Source of the DNA: Methanobacteriaceae archaeon | Lineage (GTDB): Archaea; Methanobacteriota; Methanobacteria; Methanobacteriales; Methanobacteriaceae | Direction of reading: 5' to 3' | NCBI GenBank assembly: GCA_027318585.1 | Contig: DAHVOW010000005.1 | Span: 1 to 64,000, forward strand | Length of the DNA: 64,000 bases | In this document: one piece after another, positions 56,101 to 64,000 of the stretch | How the letters are laid out: each line of letters opens with the position of its first letter | Position numbering within the stretch: the stretch's first letter is position 1 | Notes under the pieces: generated by a model | What the model was told of the DNA's origin: nothing | Database searches by the model: none | What the model saw: the letters and a program-made list of their open reading frames with translations, nothing else | Translations under genes and position numbers: made by a program

Positions 56101-56156
56101 ACCCCTTTTTCCTTTTTTTATTTTAATCTCAAAGAAAATTCGTTATTTTAAAAAAA

Positions 56157-57431
56157 TCAGATTACCTCTCCCCGGAGGTAGGTGCTTTTTGCTTCAGTAA
56201 CTTTCACGGTCACAAATTCTCCCAGAGGAGCATCATCCACAATTACAGTTTTGTATGAATCACTGCGACCAGACCATCCGCCCCGAGAGCCCCTATCCGT
56301 AATTAAGATGTTCTGTACGGTATTGAGAATTTTCTGGTTATTTTGATAGGCTATTTGGGTTTTGAGTTCATTCAACTCCCGGGCCCGACTTTTCATAATG
56401 GGAGCGGCTATTTCATCTAAATTTGAAGAAACTGCACCGGGCCGGTGGTGATACTTGGAAATGTGCAGAAAATCTGGTCGAACTTGACTTATTACCTTTA
56501 GGGTATCCTGGAAGGCTTTATCATCCTCGGTGGGATAACCTACAATCACATCTGTAGCCATAGAAAGTGTGGGTATTGCCTCCCGGAACATGTGAACGAT
56601 TTTTTTAAAGGTATCTGCAGAATGTACCCTTCTCATGTGGTTTAAAACCTGATCATTACCACTTTGAAGAGGTAGGTGGAGAAATTTATAAATTTTTTCA
56701 CTTTTAAATGAGTTAATAAGTGCTTCCAGGTCCCCCCCTATGCTCTCGGGATGCATCATCCCCACCCTAACTCTGAAATCACCCTCTATCCGGGTAATAT
56801 CATCAATAAGTGCATTTAAACTGTCTCCTGTGTCTTTTCCATAGGCAGCGGTGTCCTGAGCGGTTAACTGTATCTCCACACATCCCTCTCGGACTGCCTG
56901 CTCCACTTCTTCCAACAATAGATCGGGGGGATAACTCTGCAATTTTCCCCGGGCAAAACGGGTGCAACAGTAAGTGCAGGATCCCAGACAACCCTCGGAG
57001 ATCTGTAGAATGTGGATCAGGGGGTTGAAACGTTTTTTAGATAGGCCGGCCTTAATATCATGACTGTGACCAGTTTTTCTTAGAGTTTCACCCTTCAACA
57101 GCGCCTCCACTACTTCCAGGGTGGAACTTAGCTGACGGGCTCCTATCCAGCTGGCCTGTGGTGCTATTTGCTCCAGGACTTGGGGGTCGATGTCAACCAT
57201 GCAACCCGCCATCAGAAGTTTGCTTTGGGGATATGAAGTAGTAAGATCCTTTATGCGGTTTATTATCTTCTGTTGGGTGGGTAACTTTACATAGCAGGAG
57301 TTAAGGATAAACATATCGGCTTCATCTGCCTTTTCAGTTAGTTGATATCCCCCTTTTTCCAGTAAGGCCACTATGATCTGGGAGTCTGCCTGGTTAAAGG
57401 TGCAACCATAGGTTTCTAAATAGAATTTCAT
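56157..57431 (-). CDS. tRNA (t6A37) methylthiotransferase, MtaB/CDKAL1-like
   Basis: A ~424-residue methylthiotransferase with the three expected parts: N-terminal UPF0004 domain (LETYGCTFNQADSQ, LNSCYVKLPTQQ), radical SAM with SEGCLGSCTYCCTRFARG (near 148), and a C-terminal TRAM domain (LITDRGSRGGWSGRSDSYK). It adds a methylthio group to t6A37 of ANN-decoding tRNAs. The frame runs 20 codons upstream to 57491 and would overlap pcm; AAGGATGG next to the ATG at 57431 and homologue length support the shorter form. Confidence 0.93.
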   Translation of the reverse strand: MKFYLETYGCTFNQADSQIIVALLEKGGYQLTEKADEADMFILNSCYVKLPTQQKIINRIKDLTTSYPQSKLLMAGCMVDIDPQVLEQIAPQASWIGARQLSSTLEVVEALLKGETLRKTGHSHDIKAGLSKKRFNPLIHILQISEGCLGSCTYCCTRFARGKLQSYPPDLLLEEVEQAVREGCVEIQLTAQDTAAYGKDTGDSLNALIDDITRIEGDFRVRVGMMHPESIGGDLEALINSFKSEKIYKFLHLPLQSGNDQVLNHMRRVHSADTFKKIVHMFREAIPTLSMATDVIVGYPTEDDKAFQDTLKVISQVRPDFLHISKYHHRPGAVSSNLDEIAAPIMKSRARELNELKTQIAYQNNQKILNTVQNILITDRGSRGGWSGRSDSYKTVIVDDAPLGEFVTVKVTEAKSTYLRGEVI

Positions 57432-57471
57432 GTCCATCCTTCTTAATAAAAATCTAAAAATAGATAAGGCA

Positions 57472-58128
57472 TTAATTTTCGGGCCAGCCATGCTTACCGA
57501 TCATGGGTACGAAGGCCACTCCCCCGAGTTTCTCAGTCTTATATTCATTCTCAGACACTCGGATAACAGAAACAAGTTCCTGGAAGTAATGGTCAGTGCC
57601 AACTGGACTGAGAAGTTTTCCACCGATTATTAACTGGTTTTTTAATGGTTCAGGTACGCGGGGGGCGCTGGCAGTGGCGTAAATACGATCATAAGGTGCC
57701 TTTTCAGGATAACCCCGGGTACCATCAGCTAAGAGCACCGTAACCCTGCCATCATATCCAGTGTGCTTCAAATTATTCCGGGCATTATCAGCCAGAGATT
57801 CAATCCTTTCCATAGTGTAAACGTGCCCTTCCTCGCCAATTATTTCAGCCACCACTGCGGCGTTATAACCATATCCAGTACCTATCTCCAGGACTTTCAT
57901 TCCCTCCTCCAGATCAAGCTCTTCACACAAAATGGCCACCATATGGGGTGCGGATATAGTTTGACCCTCCCCAATGGGTAATGGAGTATCTAAGTGAGCG
58001 TAGGAACGTTTATCTTCCGGGACAAATTCCTCCCTGGGAACCCTGAGCATGGCCTCTTTCACCGTCTGAGAGTGTAAATATCCACTGTTTGACAGATTTT
58101 CCACCATTTCCTTTTGGGAGTCGGTCAT
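57472..58128 (-). CDS. pcm: Protein-L-isoaspartate O-methyltransferase
   Basis: The 218-residue enzyme has the Pcm signature LDTPLPIGEGQTISAPHMVAI and the SAM-binding KVLEIGTGYGYNAAVV (near 80). It methylates isoaspartyl residues in aged proteins to start their repair. Its ATG overlaps the stop of the zinc-finger gene by four bases, so the two are translationally coupled; GGTGAC lies just upstream. Confidence 0.95.
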   Translation of the reverse strand: MTDSQKEMVENLSNSGYLHSQTVKEAMLRVPREEFVPEDKRSYAHLDTPLPIGEGQTISAPHMVAILCEELDLEEGMKVLEIGTGYGYNAAVVAEIIGEEGHVYTMERIESLADNARNNLKHTGYDGRVTVLLADGTRGYPEKAPYDRIYATASAPRVPEPLKNQLIIGGKLLSPVGTDHYFQELVSVIRVSENEYKTEKLGGVAFVPMIGKHGWPEN

Positions 58129-58724
58129 GTCACCACGTTCATCGTTAAAACATAATCATAACGTCTTTCAGATACCGGTATTCCATATACACGCTTTGTG
58201 ACATCGGCATAGGCAAATCCACGCCTCATACGTCTTTCTAAAGTTTTTATGGTTTTTATTCGAAAGATGGTTCTACCCATTTTCACCACATCCCCTACCG
58301 TAAAGGTGAAGTCCCGGTCCACTTCCACCTTGCGAGATAAAACCCTTCCATGAAGGTCTACGGAAACGCCAACCCTAGCGGGTATGTCTACTGATGCTGC
58401 CCAGATGCTTATCAAATCTTCTACCATACTTTCCATTACCCGGGCATTTCTTTTATTCTCCAGGGAAGTGATGCGCACTCTCTCATCTCCCACTTCCAGG
58501 ATATCATCCACTCTCAGGATTTCATCAGGATAGAAACTTACCCATTTCTTAAGTGATTCTTCGAATTTGCTTATAATAATCCGTATCTCCAAAGGCCGGG
58601 GGGTTTCCACGGTTTCTCTGAACACGTTTCCACACTCTTCACACTTTAAAAGAAGTTCCCTGGTTATTTTACCCTTTGATTTAAGTACTTGATGCTCATG
58701 TGAGCCACATGCAGGACATTTCAT
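58125..58724 (-). CDS. HVO_0476-type archaeal zinc-finger protein
   Basis: A 199-residue protein with an N-terminal zinc finger (CPACG and CEECG, residues 3-33) and a conserved C-terminal domain (VDDILEVGDERVRITSLE, FTVGDVVKMGRTIFRIKTIK). The family is widespread in Euryarchaeota, with no proven role; a nucleic acid or ribosome link is a guess. AGGAGAG precedes the ATG. Co-transcribed with pcm. Confidence 0.83.
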   Translation of the reverse strand: MKCPACGSHEHQVLKSKGKITRELLLKCEECGNVFRETVETPRPLEIRIIISKFEESLKKWVSFYPDEILRVDDILEVGDERVRITSLENKRNARVMESMVEDLISIWAASVDIPARVGVSVDLHGRVLSRKVEVDRDFTFTVGDVVKMGRTIFRIKTIKTLERRMRRGFAYADVTKRVYGIPVSERRYDYVLTMNVVT

Positions 58725-58846
58725 TATTACTCTCCTTTAAAAAATAGAAAACATTAAGAATATCTTAATTTTTATCTAATCTAAATTTTAACTAAATTTT
58801 TAAATATTTTATTCTTATTATATTTTGATCCTCTAACCTTATATCT

Positions 58847-59338
58847 TTAATCATTCCCTCTATTTTTAAGGAAATGGTTAACCAGACCCCCATCTTCAAG
58901 TATCTCCAGCATGAAGTCCTGAAAAGGCTGTATCTTAAATTTTTTACAGGTTGTTTTATTTTCTACCATTCCTGATCCAAGATCAATGGCCAGTGCATCT
59001 CCCTTTTCAGCTTCCACATCCGCCACGATAACAGGTAAACCGACATTAATGGAATTCCTATAAAATATACGTGCAAAAGATGGTGCAACCACTGCTGCTA
59101 CACCTAAATGCTTCAATGCAACTGGGGCCTGTTCTCTGGATGAACCGCAGCCAAAATTCAAACCCGCAACTATGATGTCGCCTTTTTTCACCTGACTTGC
59201 AAAAATTGGGTCCTCACCCTCCAAAACATGGGAAGACATTTCATCCATATCTAAAATTCGGAGATATCGCCCAGGTATTATCACATCGGTGTCGATATGA
59301 TCTCTAAATGTCCAAACCTGGCCTTCTATAACCTTCAT
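58847..59338 (-). CDS. hacB: Homoaconitase/isopropylmalate isomerase small subunit, probably HacB
   Basis: A 163-residue aconitase swivelling domain: DHIDTDVIIPGRYLR and GLNFGCGSSREQAP. In methanogens two such small subunits exist; from memory, the flexible loop after Tyr25-Leu26 carries Arg in homoaconitase (YLRT) and Val in isopropylmalate isomerase (YLVY). Here it reads YLRI, so homoaconitase of coenzyme B synthesis is preferred over LeuD. The large subunit is not adjacent, as is usual in some methanogens. Confidence 0.8.
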   Translation of the reverse strand: MKVIEGQVWTFRDHIDTDVIIPGRYLRILDMDEMSSHVLEGEDPIFASQVKKGDIIVAGLNFGCGSSREQAPVALKHLGVAAVVAPSFARIFYRNSINVGLPVIVADVEAEKGDALAIDLGSGMVENKTTCKKFKIQPFQDFMLEILEDGGLVNHFLKNRGND

Positions 59339-59399
59339 TATATGATTCTCCTATTGTTCTGTACTTGATATTTTAAAAAATATTATTAACTTGGCCCCA

Positions 59400-60386
59400 T
59401 TAGTTTATTTCTGCACCATGGTTTTGTGCCTGGGTAAGGATAATTTCGCTGTCAATAGGTCCTAAAGCATCTTCAGCGGCTTTTTCAAGCCCTTTAGAGT
59501 TAGTATCAGTAACTGCATATAAGGTAGGGCCAAAACTACTCATACCCACCCCCGCCGCACCGGCTGATCGTAAAGATTCCATGATATCCCTGATAACAGG
59601 GCTTTGAAGCATGTTTTCGATTTTTTTGAAGCCGATATTCTGTATGGAGTTTATTACTTCGCCAAATGTATCCAGATCTCCTTCTACAATGGCGGGCATC
59701 ATTTTCATGAGTAGCAGATGTGAAAGTTGCTGGACCTCTTCTAATGGGATTGGGCAGTACTCCTGGAAGATGTTAACTTCTTTTTTTCCCGAAACTCTAT
59801 CCTCAAAGCGGGGTATTACTAATAAAATTTTCCAATCTTCAGGAAATTCATAGCGGGCAATTACAGGTGGTGGGGAAGCCTGAGAAGCAGAAGAAGGTAA
59901 AAATTTAGATTTTTCAGTTTTAGGGTGCCCCCCGTCAATTACTAAACCACCTTCATGGAAGGCTGCGACTCCAATACCAGATGTTCCTCCACGGCCCACA
60001 ACACGGCCAATAGAATGGGCATCCAGGTCCTGACCGTAATAATTTGATATTAGTTTCCCGGCTGCCAGTGAGAGTTGGGTCCCGGTTCCCAACCCGGAAT
60101 GAGGAGGGTAGGTCTCCCCTACTGTAAAGTCAAATCCACCTTCCATGCCCAGGAATTCCATCATCTTATGGGATGCACTTTCAATTTTGTCGCAATACTC
60201 CTGGAGACGATTCGGGCTTAGTTTATCCTGATTGTTAAATTCTACCCTGACACCCTTATCTCCAGGGTTACATTTCAAAATAAGGTGCGGGTTTTCCAGG
60301 GTTAAACCTACACCCCCATCCAACCTGCCTAAAGAACCGTTAAGGTCAATAAGGGTGATATGCAGTCTAGAAGGGGCCTTGATCAT
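59400..60386 (-). CDS. Beta-ribofuranosylaminobenzene 5'-phosphate synthase
   Basis: A 328-residue protein of the GHMP-like RFAP synthase family: APSRLHITLIDLNGSLGR, TYPPHSGLGTGTQLSLAAG and RGGTSGIGVAAFHEGG. It joins 4-hydroxybenzoate (or p-aminobenzoate) to PRPP as the first committed step of tetrahydromethanopterin. A TTG lies one codon upstream; the ATG is used. It starts 18 bases after the radical SAM gene, which makes co-transcription likely. Confidence 0.93.
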   Translation of the reverse strand: MIKAPSRLHITLIDLNGSLGRLDGGVGLTLENPHLILKCNPGDKGVRVEFNNQDKLSPNRLQEYCDKIESASHKMMEFLGMEGGFDFTVGETYPPHSGLGTGTQLSLAAGKLISNYYGQDLDAHSIGRVVGRGGTSGIGVAAFHEGGLVIDGGHPKTEKSKFLPSSASQASPPPVIARYEFPEDWKILLVIPRFEDRVSGKKEVNIFQEYCPIPLEEVQQLSHLLLMKMMPAIVEGDLDTFGEVINSIQNIGFKKIENMLQSPVIRDIMESLRSAGAAGVGMSSFGPTLYAVTDTNSKGLEKAAEDALGPIDSEIILTQAQNHGAEIN

Positions 60387-60403
60387 CAATTTTACTACCA
60401 GAA

Positions 60404-61879
<1,476 letters not shown>

Positions 61880-61950
61880 AAAATCACCTAGGTATACTAT
61901 TTATTGTAGAGCAAATAACTATTACTTTAGTTTTAATTGGGAGGAGAAAA

Positions 61951-62535
61951 ATGGACCCAACTTTTATCAGTGTTTTCAGTTTATCAGTCTATGCTATATA
62001 CTTTATGTTACCAGCGTACTTAGCCAACGTTAGTGCTTTAATTTTCGGTGGTGGGACTCCAATTGATGGTAAACGGAATTTTTGGGATGGAAGGAGATTA
62101 TTTGGAAATGGTAAAACTTGGAATGGATTAATTCTGGGTATTCTGGTGGGAATGGGAATCGGAATTCTGCAAGGAGTATTATCTATCCATATAATTCAAG
62201 GTTTTAATGTTTACAGTCCTTTACAAAACTATTACTACAACCTACTACCGGATAACATGTTACAAGGAGCAGTTTTGGGCCTCTGTCTGGGAGCTGGCGC
62301 CCTAATTGGAGATATAGCTGGGAGTTTCATAAAAAGAAGGCTTAAAATTGAAAGAGGGCGACCTGCACCCCTTCTGGATCAGTTAGATTTTGTAATTGGA
62401 GCGCTAATATTCGCATCTTTAGTGGTAGTCATTCCATTAAATTTAATAATTTTAATTATAGTTTTAAGCATCTTCCTGCATTTGGGAGCGAATATAATAG
62501 CCTACCTATTGGGAATGAAGAAAGTCTGGTACTGA
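61951..62535 (+). CDS. carS: CDP-archaeol synthase
   Basis: A 194-residue membrane protein with about five hydrophobic segments and the CarS motifs YFMLPAYLANVSALIFGGG, PIDGKRNFWDGRRLFGNGKTW and LDQLDFVIGAL. It activates unsaturated archaeol phosphate with CTP to form CDP-archaeol, the precursor of polar lipid heads. AGGAGAA is about five bases before the ATG. It diverges from the tes gene, 71 bases away. Confidence 0.95.
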   Translation: MDPTFISVFSLSVYAIYFMLPAYLANVSALIFGGGTPIDGKRNFWDGRRLFGNGKTWNGLILGILVGMGIGILQGVLSIHIIQGFNVYSPLQNYYYNLLPDNMLQGAVLGLCLGAGALIGDIAGSFIKRRLKIERGRPAPLLDQLDFVIGALIFASLVVVIPLNLIILIIVLSIFLHLGANIIAYLLGMKKVWY

Positions 62536-62609
62536 TCTGATGTTTATAGATTGAGGATTAGTTTTATGTTAATTCATTTTAAAAAAAGACCATATTCTTT
62601 TAAACTACT

Positions 62610-63299
62610 TCATGATGCAACTAGTGCCTTAGAAGAGGCCTGCATCAACTTGTAGGTATGGTACATGGCCTCGAAAAAGTTGCTCCATTCTGGCATCTCA
62701 TAGACTAGGACTGGAATTCCCGCATTGGATATGGGGTAGTCCACCACAGTGATTGAGCTAGCCTGGGGTTTGTTGTTGCTGGATCCAGGATAAAAGTTGA
62801 AGTAGGATAGTAATTGATGAACAACTCCCCCCATGGCGACTGATTTGGCATCATGGGTGGGGGTGGCGATGTAATAACCTTCACCATAACCTTGTTCATG
62901 ATCATGGCTCACGATCACCAGTTGGTAATCAGATTTTATGATATCCGGTATAGCATACTGGGCAACCAGAGCCTCCCCATTATTACGTCCGACGGTGAAG
63001 TTATCTGGCTGATCCTCGACATCAATATGGTAGTCTGCTACTTCCACCCGATTTAAAAGAGCAAAAAGCTTAATTGCTTGGGGAACCATGCTGGTGGCCA
63101 GTTCCTCCCGGGGGTGCATACCAGTAATTATGGCGATTCTAACATTGGGAGTTCCATAATGGGAGTAAACATCCTTAGTTACAGACCCCCTATTATCAGA
63201 ACCTAACTGAGTTTGTTCGCTTATATTGGCCCATAGAAAAACTAACGCTAGAAACACCAGTATGAACAGGAGGATTTTGAGATTTTTATCCATGGCCAT
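62610..63299 (-). CDS. Membrane-anchored zinc carboxypeptidase-like (M14/AstE-type) protein
   Basis: A 229-residue protein with one N-terminal transmembrane helix (residues ~8-26) and an extracellular domain. IAIITGMHPREELAT supplies an HxxE metal-binding motif, SHDHEQGYGEGYY a further His, and VLVYEMPEW a possible catalytic Glu, as in M14 peptidases and related deacylases. Families close to it are unnamed. It may trim wall peptides or amides outside the cell. GAGGAT precedes the first ATG. It lies 11 bases after mfnF. Confidence 0.55.
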   Translation of the reverse strand: MAMDKNLKILLFILVFLALVFLWANISEQTQLGSDNRGSVTKDVYSHYGTPNVRIAIITGMHPREELATSMVPQAIKLFALLNRVEVADYHIDVEDQPDNFTVGRNNGEALVAQYAIPDIIKSDYQLVIVSHDHEQGYGEGYYIATPTHDAKSVAMGGVVHQLLSYFNFYPGSSNNKPQASSITVVDYPISNAGIPVLVYEMPEWSNFFEAMYHTYKLMQASSKALVAS

Positions 63300-63310
63300 A
63301 GGATCCTCTA

Positions 63311-64000
63311 TTAAATATTTTCATTAAATAGTTTACTTCTTAGAAACTCTTCCATCAGAAGAGCAGTTCCTACCGCGGGAGCCGCAACACACTCTTCTAT
63401 GGTTAATAATTCATCCATACTAGTTACTTTGAGCCCCAATAGGTTAGCAGCTTCCCTACCCACGAGATTCATCCCTAATCCAGTTACAACCACTTCATCA
63501 AGATCGTTGTTCTCTGCAACTTCTAACAGGGCTTCGGCCACTCTTTCTAACTGTTTCTGGTATACATACGAAGCTAACTCTTCCACTTCTTCTTCAGTCA
63601 AAACATCCAGATCCGAGCATACTAAACGGGCCATTCTTTGCATACACTCCGTTCTAGATTCGCCTGATCCATCCGGAGTGGGGCAGGAATATTCTTTCTC
63701 ACCAATATTTTTCAGGACAACCTGAACATCAGCAGTGATGGCGAATAATTCCGAGGCCACCCTAACCCAGATATCTTGAAGAGGCACCCGGTCTACCAGG
63801 GTGGCTACATTAGTCCTTAAAAGTCCAGTGTAAACCAGTTCTCCAGTAGCCAGCCTTTCAAGGTCTGATCTGCCCCGGGCACATTCCTGACCATCCTTAA
63901 TTGGTATAATATCCGTGGTAGTGCTGCCAGTATCAACCAGGATACAATCTGGAGAGATCATGGCCGCCAGAGGGGCCGTGGCAATCCAGTTAGCGGCTGC
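63311..64000 (-). CDS. mfnF: MfnF-like methanofuran synthesis protein, C-terminal part (5' end outside window)
   Basis: The frame runs open to the right edge, so the N-terminus is missing; about 230 residues are seen. The sequence ILVDTGSTTTDIIPI, LATGELVYTGLLRTNVATL and VVTGLGMNLVGREAA is that of the hydantoinase/oxoprolinase-like (ASKHA) family called the H4MPT-linked C1 transfer protein, which includes MfnF of methanofuran synthesis (coupling of the furan and tyramine-glutamate parts). A methionine at 63961 is internal, since the codons before it are open (AANWIATAPLAA). Confidence 0.85.
   Translation of the reverse strand, partial: AAANWIATAPLAAMISPDCILVDTGSTTTDIIPIKDGQECARGRSDLERLATGELVYTGLLRTNVATLVDRVPLQDIWVRVASELFAITADVQVVLKNIGEKEYSCPTPDGSGESRTECMQRMARLVCSDLDVLTEEEVEELASYVYQKQLERVAEALLEVAENNDLDEVVVTGLGMNLVGREAANLLGLKVTSMDELLTIEECVAAPAVGTALLMEEFLRSKLFNENI

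Overview
The window is a stretch of euryarchaeal methanogen chromosome, most likely from the order Methanobacteriales (Methanobacterium-like). The evidence is a short HMf-type histone, a group II thermosome, ribosomal protein S17e, the archaeal GHMP shikimate kinase, archaeal lipid enzymes (HMG-CoA synthase, CDP-archaeol synthase, a tetraether synthase) and genes for methanogen cofactors: F420 (cofH), tetrahydromethanopterin (RFAP synthase), methanofuran (mfnF), probable coenzyme B (hacB-like) and cobamide (cbiD). Several proteins belong to families largely confined to methanogens (DUF2115, DUF2098, PsbP-like). Shine-Dalgarno sites of the AGGTGAT/GGAGG type are common, GTG and TTG starts are frequent, and a few genes look leaderless.

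Left third (1-29.6 kb) is mosaic. It opens with a GC-rich partial metallo-hydrolase that looks unlike its neighbours, then DUF1801, a DUF389 membrane protein and a 14-TM exporter. A CbiX-like tandem protein diverges from a DUF169 gene and a small siroheme-type reductase. NudC follows, then a cluster of SRPBCC and VOC proteins built around a near-perfect inverted repeat in a divergent promoter. Next come a frameshifted B12-radical SAM gene, a 630-bp non-coding gap with a G-rich hairpin, redox and hydrolase genes, PolX, an MFS exporter, msrA, and the mevalonate genes (HMG-CoA synthase, thiolase) facing the thermosome gene.

Middle (29.6-42.5 kb) holds a seven-gene minus-strand run: shikimate kinase, chorismate mutase, S17e, aspartokinase, dapA, dapB, asd. 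It feeds aromatic and aspartate-family amino acids. Divergent from it are sppA, a small thioredoxin, cbiD, a glycosyltransferase, moaC, a Ski2-like helicase and two tandem DUF2115 genes.

Right third (42.5-64 kb) has secreted and redox proteins, a flavodoxin-ferredoxin gene broken by two frameshifts, rubrerythrin, histone, cofH, deoC, elp3, a GerW/DUF2953 operon, tRNA-Val and tRNA-Phe, a large secreted protein joining a glycosidase-like barrel to a transglutaminase-like domain, RNA and protein repair genes (methylthiotransferase, pcm), and the lipid and cofactor block that runs off the right edge.

No CRISPR array, insertion sequence, integrase, phage structural gene or rRNA was seen. The best candidates for undescribed biology are the two secreted transglutaminase-like proteins with Lys/Tyr/Trp-rich segments and apparent AUU/AUC starts, the palindrome-controlled SRPBCC/VOC locus, the CbiX-like/DUF169/siroheme-reductase locus, and the GerW-DUF2953-GerW-like operon. 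Three single-base frameshifts in two genes may be real decay or assembly errors.
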